From positions 64,748 through 128,747 of the forward strand of contig DASUHM010000002.1 in the NCBI GenBank assembly GCA_036273515.1: a stretch of 64,000 nucleotides of DNA. Reading direction: 5' to 3'. The translations under genes were made by a program, and so were the position numbers. This DNA comes from Gaiellales bacterium (GTDB lineage Bacteria; Actinomycetota; Thermoleophilia; Gaiellales; JAICJC01). This document shows positions 1 to 7,336 of the stretch, piece by piece (the first letter of the stretch is position 1; each line of letters opens with the position of its first letter). Under the pieces are notes generated by a model. The model ran no database searches. It saw only the letters and a program-made list of their open reading frames with translations, and was not told the origin of the DNA.

Positions 1-1
1 G

Positions 2-1267
2 ACCTTCGTCGCGTCGGCCGCCCTGGCGTTCCGCTCGTTCACCGACCGCACCGTCGTGGTCGGCGACGACCAGGTGGCCGTCGTGACGGCCGCCGGCGTC
101 ACGCTCTCCGACACCATGACCGCCGTCGAGCTGCCCGTCACCGTGCAGCGGGTCGGCTGGCTGGCCGACGACGTCGACAAGGGCGGCTACGCAACCTTCA
201 TGCGCAAGGAGATCGACGACCAGCCGGCCGGCTTCGCGGCCACCCTCGACGGGCACACGACAGAGTCCGGGCGGTTCACGCTCGGCGACGCCGAGCCCCT
301 GCTCGCCGAGGCGCGGCGCATCATCATGGTCGGCTGCGGGACCTCCTACCACGCCGGCCTGCTCGGCCGGCACCTGCTGCACGGCTGGGCACGGATGCCC
401 GCGGCCGTCGAGATCGCCTCGGAATGGCGCTACGCCGAGCCGGCCGTCGAGGCGGGCGACGTCGTCGTCGCCATCAGCCAGTCGGGCGAGACGCGCGACA
501 CGCTCGCGGCGATGCGCCTGGCCACGGAGCTGGGCGCTCCGACGGTGGCCGTCACGAACGTCGAGGGCTCGCAGATCTGCGAGCAGGCCGACGCGGTGCT
601 GCTCACGCACGCCGGGCCCGAGATCGGCGTCGCCGCGACCAAGACCTTTACGACCCAGGCCGGCCTCCTGGCCGTCGTCGCCGCGCGGCTCGCCGCCGCG
701 CGGCGCACGCTCGACCCGTTCGCGCTGCGCGACATCGGCAAGCAGCTTCGAGCCATCCCCGAGCTCATGACCGAGACGGTCGCCCGGGCCGAGCCGATCG
801 CCGCGGGCCTCGGGCACGACTGGTCGCAGGCCGGGTTCTTCTTCTACATCGCCCGCAACCTGGGTCTGCCCGTGGCGCTCGAGGGCGCGCTGAAGATGAA
901 GGAGATCAGCTACGTCCCCTCCGACGCCTACGCCGCCGGCGAGATGAAGCACGGCCCGATCGCGCTGCTCTCGGCCGAGACGCCGACCATCGCGGTGGCC
1001 GTGGGCACGCCGGTGATCGACAAGCTGGCGTCGAACGTCGCCGAGGTGAAGACGCGCGGCTCGAGCGTGCTCGCGGTCGCCTCCGAGGACGACCCGCGCA
1101 TCACCGAGTACGCCGACGAGACCATCTTCGTGCCGGCGCTCGACTGGCGCCTGCAGCCGATCCTGGCGGTGCTCCCGCTGCAGCTGCTCGCACTCGAGAC
1201 CGCCGAGTGCCGCGGCCTGAACGTCGACCAGCCCCGCAACCTCGCGAAGACGGTGACGGTCGAGTGA
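2..1267 (+). CDS. glmS: GlmS, glutamine-fructose-6-phosphate aminotransferase (3' part)
   Basis: This is the carboxy-terminal part of the enzyme that makes glucosamine-6-phosphate for cell-wall precursors. The frame is open from base 2, so the start and the glutaminase domain lie before the window; about 421 codons of a family length near 600 are visible. Both SIS sugar-isomerase domains are present: the first carries MVGCGTSYHAG and SQSGETRDT, the second carries ALEGALKMKEISY and GEMKHGP of the sugar-phosphate site. The protein ends in the usual AKTVTVE tail. The next gene starts inside its stop codon. Confidence 0.97.
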   Translation, partial: TFVASAALAFRSFTDRTVVVGDDQVAVVTAAGVTLSDTMTAVELPVTVQRVGWLADDVDKGGYATFMRKEIDDQPAGFAATLDGHTTESGRFTLGDAEPLLAEARRIIMVGCGTSYHAGLLGRHLLHGWARMPAAVEIASEWRYAEPAVEAGDVVVAISQSGETRDTLAAMRLATELGAPTVAVTNVEGSQICEQADAVLLTHAGPEIGVAATKTFTTQAGLLAVVAARLAAARRTLDPFALRDIGKQLRAIPELMTETVARAEPIAAGLGHDWSQAGFFFYIARNLGLPVALEGALKMKEISYVPSDAYAAGEMKHGPIALLSAETPTIAVAVGTPVIDKLASNVAEVKTRGSSVLAVASEDDPRITEYADETIFVPALDWRLQPILAVLPLQLLALETAECRGLNVDQPRNLAKTVTVE

Positions 1268-2841
1268 GGGCGCTCACGAGGCTCCTCGTCGCGGCGACCG
1301 CGGCGGCCGCGATCCTGGTCGTGGCCGGGTTCTCCGGCGTCGCCCACGCGTCCGTCTGCAGCTCGCACGCCGTCCGCGGCATGACCTGGACGCGCGCGCC
1401 GGGCGCCCGCTCGGGCGTCCTGCACTGGAAGGCGCCCGCCATCGTGCCCGCCGAGGTGGGCTACCGGGTGTGGCGCTCCGGCGCGCTCGTGGGCGTCGCC
1501 CGCCGCCGCCAGGCGGCGATCCGGGTGACACCGAAGCAGACGTACAGGTTCACCGTCCGGGTCGAGAACCTGGTCACCGGGCATGTGTCGATCTGCCCGG
1601 CCTCGATCACGCGGACGATCGGCTACTACCCGCCCGGGATGGCGGGGGGCCTGACCGCGTCGTCGGTCACCGCGTCCTCGGTGCACCTGACCTGGAACGC
1701 CGCCGCCCGCGGCGACGGCCGCCTGGCCGGCTACCGCGTCTACCGAAACGGCGACGTCGTCGGACAGGTCGAGGGCACCCACCTCACCGTCCGCAACCTC
1801 TATGCGGACACCGAGTACACCTTCGTCGTCCGCGCCGTCGACACGAACGGCGTGCAGGGCCACGCGTCGCGGACGGTCTCGGTGACGACGCGCACGCCGG
1901 CGAAGACGACCGGCAACGCGACGGCCTTCGTCCTCGAGTCCGACGGCGCCAGCTTCGCCGACCTCCAGCGCCACTACATGCACGTCGGCACGATCTTCCC
2001 GACCTACTTCAACTGCACGCCGTCCGGAGGCGTCTCCGGCGTCGACGACCCGCTGGTCACCACCTGGTCGCGCCAGCGCGGGATCACCGTCGAGCCGCGC
2101 TTCAACTGCCAGAACATGGCCGCGCTCAAGGCCATCCTGACCAACCAGACCGTCCAGAGCGCCACGATCTCCGCGCTCGTGAACCTCACGGTCGCGCACG
2201 GCTACCAGGGCATCAACGTCGACTTCGAGTCGAACGACGCCTCCCAGTACCGGGCGAACATGACCGCGTTCATCGGGAAGTTCGCGGCCGCGCTGCATGC
2301 GAAGGGCAAGCGGCTCTCGGTCGAGGTGTCGGCGGCGAGCTACAACCAGCTCACCGGCCGGGCCGGGTTCTACGACTACAAGGGTCTCTCGGCCACGGCC
2401 GACCAGGTGGTCGTGATGGCGTGGGGCAAGGCTTGGGCGACGAGCGCGCCGGGCGGCCTCGATCCGCTGCCCTGGTTCGACTCGATCCTCGCCTACGTCG
2501 CGACGATGCCCAAGCCCGCCAGGTTCACGATCTCGATGACGCTCTACGGGATCGACTGGCCGGCCGGCGGCACGACGACGCACCCGGGCACCCCGCTCGA
2601 GTGGACATTCGTGCAGCAGCTGATCGCGAAGTACCACGCGCAGCCGGTGCTCGATCCGGCCACCGACGACCGCCACTTCACCTACACCGACGCCGCCGGG
2701 ACGCACCACGACGTGTGGTACGTGAACAGCCGCACCGTCGGCGACCGCATCCAGCAGGCCCGCAAGCTGCACCTCGGGATCGCGTTCTGGCGCCTGGGCC
2801 GCGAGGACCCGGACGTCTGGACGGATCCCGGGATCGGCTGA
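1264..2841 (+). CDS. Secreted Fn3 / GH18-like glycoside hydrolase
   Basis: A 525-residue exported protein. I start it at GTG 1264, which overlaps the glmS stop as GTGA and gives a signal peptide of about 29 residues ending in AHA. Residues 30-120 look like a first fibronectin-III fold and about 122-213 are a clear second one (HLTWNAA, GYRVYRNG, YTFVVRAVD). The rest resembles a GH18 barrel: INVDFES near residue 322 keeps the last D and the catalytic E of DxxDxDxE, although the first two aspartates are Q and N. A chitinase or other beta-glycan hydrolase acting outside the cell is likely; the substrate cannot be told from sequence. Confidence 0.8.
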   Translation: MRALTRLLVAATAAAAILVVAGFSGVAHASVCSSHAVRGMTWTRAPGARSGVLHWKAPAIVPAEVGYRVWRSGALVGVARRRQAAIRVTPKQTYRFTVRVENLVTGHVSICPASITRTIGYYPPGMAGGLTASSVTASSVHLTWNAAARGDGRLAGYRVYRNGDVVGQVEGTHLTVRNLYADTEYTFVVRAVDTNGVQGHASRTVSVTTRTPAKTTGNATAFVLESDGASFADLQRHYMHVGTIFPTYFNCTPSGGVSGVDDPLVTTWSRQRGITVEPRFNCQNMAALKAILTNQTVQSATISALVNLTVAHGYQGINVDFESNDASQYRANMTAFIGKFAAALHAKGKRLSVEVSAASYNQLTGRAGFYDYKGLSATADQVVVMAWGKAWATSAPGGLDPLPWFDSILAYVATMPKPARFTISMTLYGIDWPAGGTTTHPGTPLEWTFVQQLIAKYHAQPVLDPATDDRHFTYTDAAGTHHDVWYVNSRTVGDRIQQARKLHLGIAFWRLGREDPDVWTDPGIG

Positions 2842-2864
2842 CCTTCCCGTCCCGGCTGGGCGGC

Positions 2865-2870
2865 TAGTTT
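2865..2870 (+). promoter_or_regulatory. -10 box of the FMN reductase gene
   Basis: TAGTTT ends 7 bases before ATG 2878, and no ribosome binding site fits between, which suggests a leaderless or nearly leaderless transcript. Confidence 0.5.
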
Positions 2871-2877
2871 TGGGGCG

Positions 2878-3456
2878 ATGTCGCCCGCAATCCAGCCGCT
2901 CAGCCGGATCCTCCTCGTCTCGGGCAGCACGCGGGGCGGTTCGACGAACAGCGCGCTCCTGCGCACCGCAGCCGCGGTGCCGCCGGACGGCGTCGAGGCG
3001 GAGCTGTACGCGGGGATGACCGACCTCCCCCACTTCAACCCGGACGACGACCACGACCCCCTGCCGCCGGCGGTCGCCGACCTGCGCGCCCGGATCGGGG
3101 CAGCGGCCGCCGTGCTCATCTGCACGCCGGAGTACGCGGGCGCACTGCCGGGGACGTTCAAGAACCTGCTCGACTGGTCAGTCGGCGGGCCGGAGATGTA
3201 CGGCAAGCCGGTCGCCTGGGTGAACGCCTCCGGGTCGCCGACGCGCGCGGCGCACGCCCATGCGTCGCTCGAGACGGTGCTGCGCACGATCCACGCCGAC
3301 ATCGTGAGGGAGGCCTGCGGCCACATCGCCGTGCCGCGTCAGCTGGTCGACGGGAGCGGCATGGTGGCGGATGCCGAGGTGCGCCACCGGATCCGCGAGG
3401 TGCTCGCAATCCTCGCCCGCTACGCCGCCGACCGGGGCGAGTGGACGCCGCACTGA
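2878..3456 (+). CDS. NADPH-dependent FMN reductase
   Basis: A 192-residue flavodoxin-like oxidoreductase. The amino end ILLVSGSTRGGSTN is the FMN phosphate loop, and the second signature TPEYAGALPGTFKNLLDW is the isoalloxazine-contacting segment of the NADPH:FMN reductase family. Its length is typical. It would be a cytosolic enzyme passing electrons from NAD(P)H to flavin or quinone. The gene stands alone and converges on the SDR gene 3 bases downstream. Confidence 0.88.
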   Translation: MSPAIQPLSRILLVSGSTRGGSTNSALLRTAAAVPPDGVEAELYAGMTDLPHFNPDDDHDPLPPAVADLRARIGAAAAVLICTPEYAGALPGTFKNLLDWSVGGPEMYGKPVAWVNASGSPTRAAHAHASLETVLRTIHADIVREACGHIAVPRQLVDGSGMVADAEVRHRIREVLAILARYAADRGEWTPH

Positions 3457-3459
3457 GGC

Positions 3460-4302
3460 TCAGCGCAGGCCGCAGAGCTCGTCGCTGAGCTCGCGGAGGC
3501 GGCGGCGGGCGTCCGGGTCGTCGGCCTGCGGGTCTGGCTCCGCCTGGCGCGGGCCGTCGAAGTAGCCGCCGGTGACGCCGTCGAGCTCCGGGTCGGCCAC
3601 GAGCCGGAAGGTGGCTTCGAGGCCCTGCTCGAGCGGGCTCGCGGGAGTCCTGCCGGAGTCGATCACCATCTTGGTGGGCATGAACGTGGCCGGGTGCAGG
3701 CAGGTCGCCGTCACGTCGCACCCGGCCAGCTCGTCCGCCAGGTCGAAGGTGAACATCACCTGCGCGAGCTTGCTCTGGCAGTACGCGCGGACGCCGCCGT
3801 AGCCGTTGGTCAGCATGACGTCGTCGAAGTCGATCGCCGCCTGGCCGGCGGAGCTCACGTTCACGATCCGGGCCGGCGCCGAGCGCTCCACGAGCGGCAG
3901 CAGCAGCCGGGTGAGCAGGTAGCCGGCCAGGTAGTTCACGGCGAAGCGCAGCTCGTACCCGTCGACGCTCTCCTCCCGCCGCTCCTCGCCGCCGGTCGTG
4001 AAGCCGATCCCGGCGTTGTTCACGAGCACGTCGAGCCGGCCCGTCTCGCGCTCCACCTGGGCGGCCAGGTCGCGCACCTCCGCGAGCGAGGCCAGATCGG
4101 CGCGCACGAACCGCACGCGGGCGTCGGGCGCGCGTTCGCGGATCTCGGCGAGGGTGTCGCGGCCGCGGCCCTCGTCGCGGCCGTGGACGAGGACGTCGGC
4201 GCCGGACGCCGCCAGCTCGCCCGCGAGGGCCCGACCGAGGCCGTCCGTCGCCCCGGTCACGAGGATCGTCTGCTCGACCAGCGGTCGCACGGCGGCCAGC
4301 AT
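3460..4302 (-). CDS. SDR-family oxidoreductase
   Basis: A 280-residue short-chain dehydrogenase/reductase. The Rossmann motif TGATDGLGRAL is at about residues 16-26, NNAG follows near 90, and YCQSK supplies the catalytic tyrosine and lysine; a serine pair (VNVSSAG) completes the triad. The long variable region after the active site resembles retinol-dehydrogenase/WWOX-like members. Substrate unknown. It is divergent from the AraC regulator at 4344, which may control it. Confidence 0.88.
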   Translation of the reverse strand: MLAAVRPLVEQTILVTGATDGLGRALAGELAASGADVLVHGRDEGRGRDTLAEIRERAPDARVRFVRADLASLAEVRDLAAQVERETGRLDVLVNNAGIGFTTGGEERREESVDGYELRFAVNYLAGYLLTRLLLPLVERSAPARIVNVSSAGQAAIDFDDVMLTNGYGGVRAYCQSKLAQVMFTFDLADELAGCDVTATCLHPATFMPTKMVIDSGRTPASPLEQGLEATFRLVADPELDGVTGGYFDGPRQAEPDPQADDPDARRRLRELSDELCGLR

Positions 4303-4343
4303 AGTGGGTGCCGCTCGTCACCCGGTCGGTGCAGAATGCAGGT

Positions 4344-4802
4344 ATGGGCGTCGACCTCGACGAGCTGCGCCGGCTGCGCCGGACCCGAGACCGGATGGAT
4401 CGCGAGTACGCAAAGCCGCTCGACGTCGCGGTGCTCGCGCGCACTGCGCTCATGTCGGAAGGGCACTTCAGCCGCCGGTTCCGCGAGGCGTACTCCGAGA
4501 CGCCCTACTCGTACCTCATGACCCGCCGGATCGAGCGGGCCAAGGCGCTGCTGCGAAAGGGCGACATGAGCGTGACCGACGTGTGCTTCGCGGTCGGCTG
4601 CACGAGCCTCGGCTCGTTCTCGTCCCGCTTCACCGAGCTCGTCGGCGAGACGCCCTCGGCCTACCGGGCCCGCGACCACGACGAGTTCCGGGTCGTCGCG
4701 CCGTGCCAGATGATGGTCGTCACGCGGCCGCGCAAGCATGGTGGGCCGCGGCCCGTCGACGAGATCAGTTTCGGAGAAGCGTCATCCGCGAGCCGCGCGT
4801 AG
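4344..4802 (+). CDS. AraC-family transcriptional regulator
   Basis: A 152-residue protein made almost entirely of an AraC-type double helix-turn-helix: residues about 20-120 contain LDVAVLARTALMSEGHFSRRF and the second-helix signature AVGCTSLGSFSSRFTELVGETP. There is no recognisable effector-binding domain, as in the small AraC proteins often found beside VOC genes. I start it at ATG 4344; an in-frame ATG at 4308 would add 12 residues of no family similarity. Only 10 bases separate it from the VOC gene, a common pairing that suggests it regulates that gene. Confidence 0.85.
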   Translation: MGVDLDELRRLRRTRDRMDREYAKPLDVAVLARTALMSEGHFSRRFREAYSETPYSYLMTRRIERAKALLRKGDMSVTDVCFAVGCTSLGSFSSRFTELVGETPSAYRARDHDEFRVVAPCQMMVVTRPRKHGGPRPVDEISFGEASSASRA

Positions 4803-4805
4803 CAT
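4800..4805 (+). promoter_or_regulatory. -10 box of the VOC gene
   Basis: TAGCAT ends 7 bases before ATG 4813 and overlaps the stop codon of the AraC gene. It supports separate, leaderless transcription of the VOC gene. Confidence 0.45.
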
Positions 4806-4812
4806 CGGTGCC

Positions 4813-5217
4813 ATGACCACCTCAATCAGCACAGTTCACATCCTCGTCGACGATCCCGACGCAGCGCTCGCGTTCTACCGCGACACGCTCGGCCTGAGCG
4901 TAAAGTTCCAGGTCGACCAGGGCGGCTTCCGCTGGATCACCCTCGTCTCCGAGAGCCAGCCCGAGATCGGCATCGTGCTCTCGCAGCCGCATGCCGGCCG
5001 CTCGCAGGAGGACGGCGATGCGATCGCCGCCCAGCTGGCCAAGGGCGAGCTCTACCCGGTGCACTTCCGGGTCGACGACCTCGACGAGTCGTTCGCGAAG
5101 ATCGCCGAGACCCCCGGCGTCGAGGTGCTCTCGGAGCCGGCGAGCCAGCCCTGGGGCGTCCGCGACGCGGCCGTGCGCGATCCGGCGGGGAATCGGCTGC
5201 GGATCGAGCAGGCGTAA
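4813..5217 (+). CDS. VOC-family protein (glyoxalase-like)
   Basis: A 134-residue vicinal-oxygen-chelate domain protein of two beta-alpha-beta-beta-beta units. The first unit begins VHILVDDPDAALAFYRDTLG, and the second ends with WGVRDAAVRDPAGNRLRIEQA, where the terminal glutamate is the usual metal ligand. The family includes glyoxalase I, antibiotic-resistance and ring-cleavage enzymes; this member cannot be assigned further. The ATG at 4813 gives the family-typical start. Confidence 0.85.
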   Translation: MTTSISTVHILVDDPDAALAFYRDTLGLSVKFQVDQGGFRWITLVSESQPEIGIVLSQPHAGRSQEDGDAIAAQLAKGELYPVHFRVDDLDESFAKIAETPGVEVLSEPASQPWGVRDAAVRDPAGNRLRIEQA

Positions 5218-5228
5218 GGCCGGCGCCC

Positions 5229-5249
5229 GCCGCGAGCATTGAACGCGGC
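5229..5249. terminator. Possible bidirectional terminator hairpin
   Basis: GCCGCG and CGCGGC form a 6-bp stem around a 9-base loop between the convergent ends of the VOC gene and hipA. There is no T-run on either side. Confidence 0.3.
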
Positions 5250-5288
5250 AAGCCGGCGCGAAGACGCAAGATCGAGTGGATCAGCCGT

Positions 5289-6557
5289 TTAGGGGCTGAC
5301 CTTGCCGGCCGGGAGCGCACGCGCCGCCCTAGCCTGCTCGTGCTCGAACGCAGGGGCCATATCGGCGATTGCCAGTCTGTTGAGGCCCAGTCCCTCGGCG
5401 ACCGATCGCCATCCCCTCGTAGCCTCTGCAGTCTCGCTGAGAATCGTGCGTGCCTCGTCAGCGCGAAGCCGAAAGAACTCAGCGACCTCCAACAACGGGC
5501 CGATCGCAGCCGTCGTGTCCGATCCGATCGCCGTTGAAAGGTGCTTGGTGCCCGGGCGAGGGTCCGGATTGAGATCAAACGCGGGCGCTAGCGTCCAACC
5601 GGCCGTGCTCACGCGCAGGAAGCCATGATTTCGCAGGTGATCGTCCGTATTGGACACGAGGACTGAAAAGGCGATCCGCCGCCACAACTCCCGCAGATCG
5701 GCTGTCGTGTCCGGTGACTGTCGCTCGATGGCATCGGCAATGTCGAGGTAGCTCGCCGCGTCACCGTCGGTTGCTTCGAGCATCGTCAGGGCACTCGCGT
5801 ACGCGATTCGGTGAGCCCCCTGCCGGTCGAAGCGACCTACGACGAGCACCGCCTTGCCATCCACAACGTGGAGATCCCAAGTTGGCACCCTGATCCCGCA
5901 GCGTGACGCGAGTTCAAGCGCAACCGCCTCCCAACGGATGACATCCCACTCGTCATTTGTCGGGCTGGGAAACTTCGCGATCGCGATTCTCCCGTCCTGA
6001 CTGATCACGTGCGCCTTAGGACGGGCACCACCCAGAGAGCTCCCGGCGCGCAGCAGCGTTCGGACGTCATCCGCGGTCGGATCGTCTCTCTCGAGATGGT
6101 CCGCCGCGTTCAGGAGTCGCGGCAGTTCCAGCAGGTGGGGAACACCCGAGTGTTCCGTAGCCAGGAACTCGAGGGATTCCGGATCGCGGAAACGCAGAGC
6201 TCCCTGGCGCAGGTCATCCCGGACGCCAAGCACGTAGTCCACCTCTCCAAAGCTTCGGGCGCCCGCTCCCTCACCCGCCGCACGCTGTCGCTCGGCCCTC
6301 TGAACAAGGCGACGCCCCCATCTGGCTGGGGCGCAGTCCGCGAACGCCCCGAAGATCTTCCTACCTAGACCCGTCTGTAGGGGGCCGTCGACGAGGGGAA
6401 GCTGTGGATCGAGTTCGTACGCGTCGCGGTGGGCCAGATACTCCGGCGCGTAGCGGAATGTCGCAGATTCGACCTGACCGCGTCGGTGCGCCCACAGCCT
6501 CCCGGCGAAAACGTCAGTGCCGCCGATCTGGACGTAGGTCTCGACCGGGCTAGGCAT
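5289..6557 (-). CDS. hipA: HipA-type serine/threonine kinase toxin
   Basis: A 422-residue HipA-like protein, close to the E. coli HipA length. The amino-terminal subdomain (residues 1-100) is followed by the kinase fold: the P-loop-like GSSLGGARPKA at 172-182, the ATP lysine at about 194 (AIAKF), the catalytic-loop motif NTDDHLRNHGF at 303-313 and the metal-binding DLNPDP at 328-333. All key residues look intact, so it should be active. The known E. coli protein phosphorylates glutamyl-tRNA synthetase and triggers dormancy; the target here is unknown. It overlaps hipB by 8 bases. A/T-ending codons are visibly more frequent than in neighbouring genes, which suggests acquisition by transfer. 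Confidence 0.92.
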   Translation of the reverse strand: MPSPVETYVQIGGTDVFAGRLWAHRRGQVESATFRYAPEYLAHRDAYELDPQLPLVDGPLQTGLGRKIFGAFADCAPARWGRRLVQRAERQRAAGEGAGARSFGEVDYVLGVRDDLRQGALRFRDPESLEFLATEHSGVPHLLELPRLLNAADHLERDDPTADDVRTLLRAGSSLGGARPKAHVISQDGRIAIAKFPSPTNDEWDVIRWEAVALELASRCGIRVPTWDLHVVDGKAVLVVGRFDRQGAHRIAYASALTMLEATDGDAASYLDIADAIERQSPDTTADLRELWRRIAFSVLVSNTDDHLRNHGFLRVSTAGWTLAPAFDLNPDPRPGTKHLSTAIGSDTTAAIGPLLEVAEFFRLRADEARTILSETAEATRGWRSVAEGLGLNRLAIADMAPAFEHEQARAARALPAGKVSP

Positions 6558-6909
6558 CAGTCGGCCGGTTCAGGTTTCGCGGTCGGACCCTCTCAGGCAA
6601 CTGCTCGTCCGCACGGAGACGCCCGAGATCCGACTCGTACGGATCAAGCGCCCGTGGCACAACCTCGCCGAGCCCAAGCGCACGCAAGATCCGTAGGAGG
6701 TTCTCGACGGTTATACGGCCGTCGCCCTTCTCCAGGCGCACGACCGTCATTCGACCAACACCAGCCCGATCGGCGAGCTGGGCCTGAGTCAGACCGCGGA
6801 GCTTCCGCCAGGCCGCCACCGCGGACGCGAGCTCATGCGCGGCGCGCCGTACCGGCGGCGGCACCGGCTTCCGTTGCTTCGAACCCTTAGCGTCGTCATA
6901 ATGATCCAT
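6550..6909 (-). CDS. hipB: HipB-type antitoxin, XRE-family repressor
   Basis: A 119-residue DNA-binding protein with one XRE helix-turn-helix at about residues 38-65 (LTQAQLADRAGVGRMTVVRLEKGDG). It precedes and overlaps hipA, the order expected of an antitoxin-toxin operon, and should repress its own promoter and sequester the kinase. It is longer than E. coli HipB (88 residues): about 35 basic residues precede the HTH and about 35 follow it. The start codon lies inside a palindromic operator. The gene shares the lower GC of hipA. Confidence 0.9.
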   Translation of the reverse strand: MDHYDDAKGSKQRKPVPPPVRRAAHELASAVAAWRKLRGLTQAQLADRAGVGRMTVVRLEKGDGRITVENLLRILRALGLGEVVPRALDPYESDLGRLRADEQLPERVRPRNLNRPTDA

Positions 6910-6924
6910 ACGAAGATCATTATA
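6898..6924 (-). promoter_or_regulatory. hipBA promoter and palindromic operator
   Basis: A perfect 9-bp inverted repeat with an 8-base spacer (arms 6898-6906 and 6915-6923; core TAATGATC-N8-GATCATTA) covers both the hipB start codon at 6909 and a consensus TATAAT at 6924-6919. The geometry matches the known E. coli HipB operator (TATCC-N8-GGATA). The -10 box ends only 9 bases from ATG, so the message has little or no leader. Two GGATCC sites at 6933-6938 and 6955-6960 flank TCTAGA and may be a second, weaker operator. Confidence 0.75.
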
Positions 6925-7004
6925 CCGCTTTAGGATCCTTATCTAGATCTTTACGGATCCGACCGCATGAGGCTACCCGCGGGTGCTGATCTCTCAAGGA
7001 CTTA

Positions 7005-7077
7005 TGGGCGGTACTGGGCTCGAACCAGTGACCCCCAGCTTGTCGAGCTGGTGCTCTCCCAACTGAGCTAACCGCCC
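7005..7077 (-). tRNA. tRNA-Val (anticodon GAC)
   Basis: A complete 73-base cloverleaf. The acceptor stem GGGCGGT/ACCGCCC, D stem GCTC/GAGC, anticodon stem CCAGC/GCTGG around loop TCGACAA, and T stem ACTGG/CCAGT with TTCGAGC all pair fully. The anticodon GAC reads valine GUC codons, abundant here. The discriminator base is A, and CCA is not encoded (TAA follows), so it must be added enzymatically. A TATCCT box at 7109-7104, 26 bases before the 5' end, could be its promoter. Confidence 0.96.
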
Positions 7078-7336
7078 CATGGCCGCATCGCGGCGCGCGC
7101 TGCAGGATACCGGGCCGACGCGAGCGGCGGCAACAGGAACCCGCCGCGGGCTGTCAGTTCTTGCGGACGAGCTTGCGCTGAACCGGTGCATCCAGCCGTT
7201 CTGGCGGGCGACCGCGCCGGCCGGGACGGCGGTGCCCGAGTGCGTCTTCGTCACCGTGCCGTTCGTCGACATCGTGACGAACGTCTTGTCCGAGTAGCGC
7301 GCGCCGGAATCCAGCGCCGGAACGGGGGATCCGCAC
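7078..7336. other. Unresolved 259-base stretch between tRNA-Val and pcrA
   Basis: No convincing gene. Complementary frames here both have very G/C-rich third positions: a plus-strand frame 7079-7297 that would begin at the edge of the tRNA gene, and a minus-strand stretch from about 7311 to 7177 including SDKTFVTMSTNGTVTKT. The minus frame runs on into the tRNA, but a one-base shift near 7180 would end it at 7154 with KLVRKN. A decayed or frameshifted minus-strand gene is possible. Confidence 0.3.

Noticed and set aside
928-3054. A 708-codon minus-strand open frame across glmS, the GH18 gene and the FMN reductase gene
   Set aside because: It crosses three recognisable plus-strand genes and has no family features.
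5218-7077. hipBA as an integrated element with att sites at tRNA-Val
   Set aside because: I looked for a copy of the tRNA 3' end near 5218-5290 and found none, and there is no integrase.
6994-7272. A 92-residue minus-strand protein through tRNA-Val
   Set aside because: Its end is the well-known false translation of a tRNA gene (QLGEHQLDKLGVTGSSPVPP).
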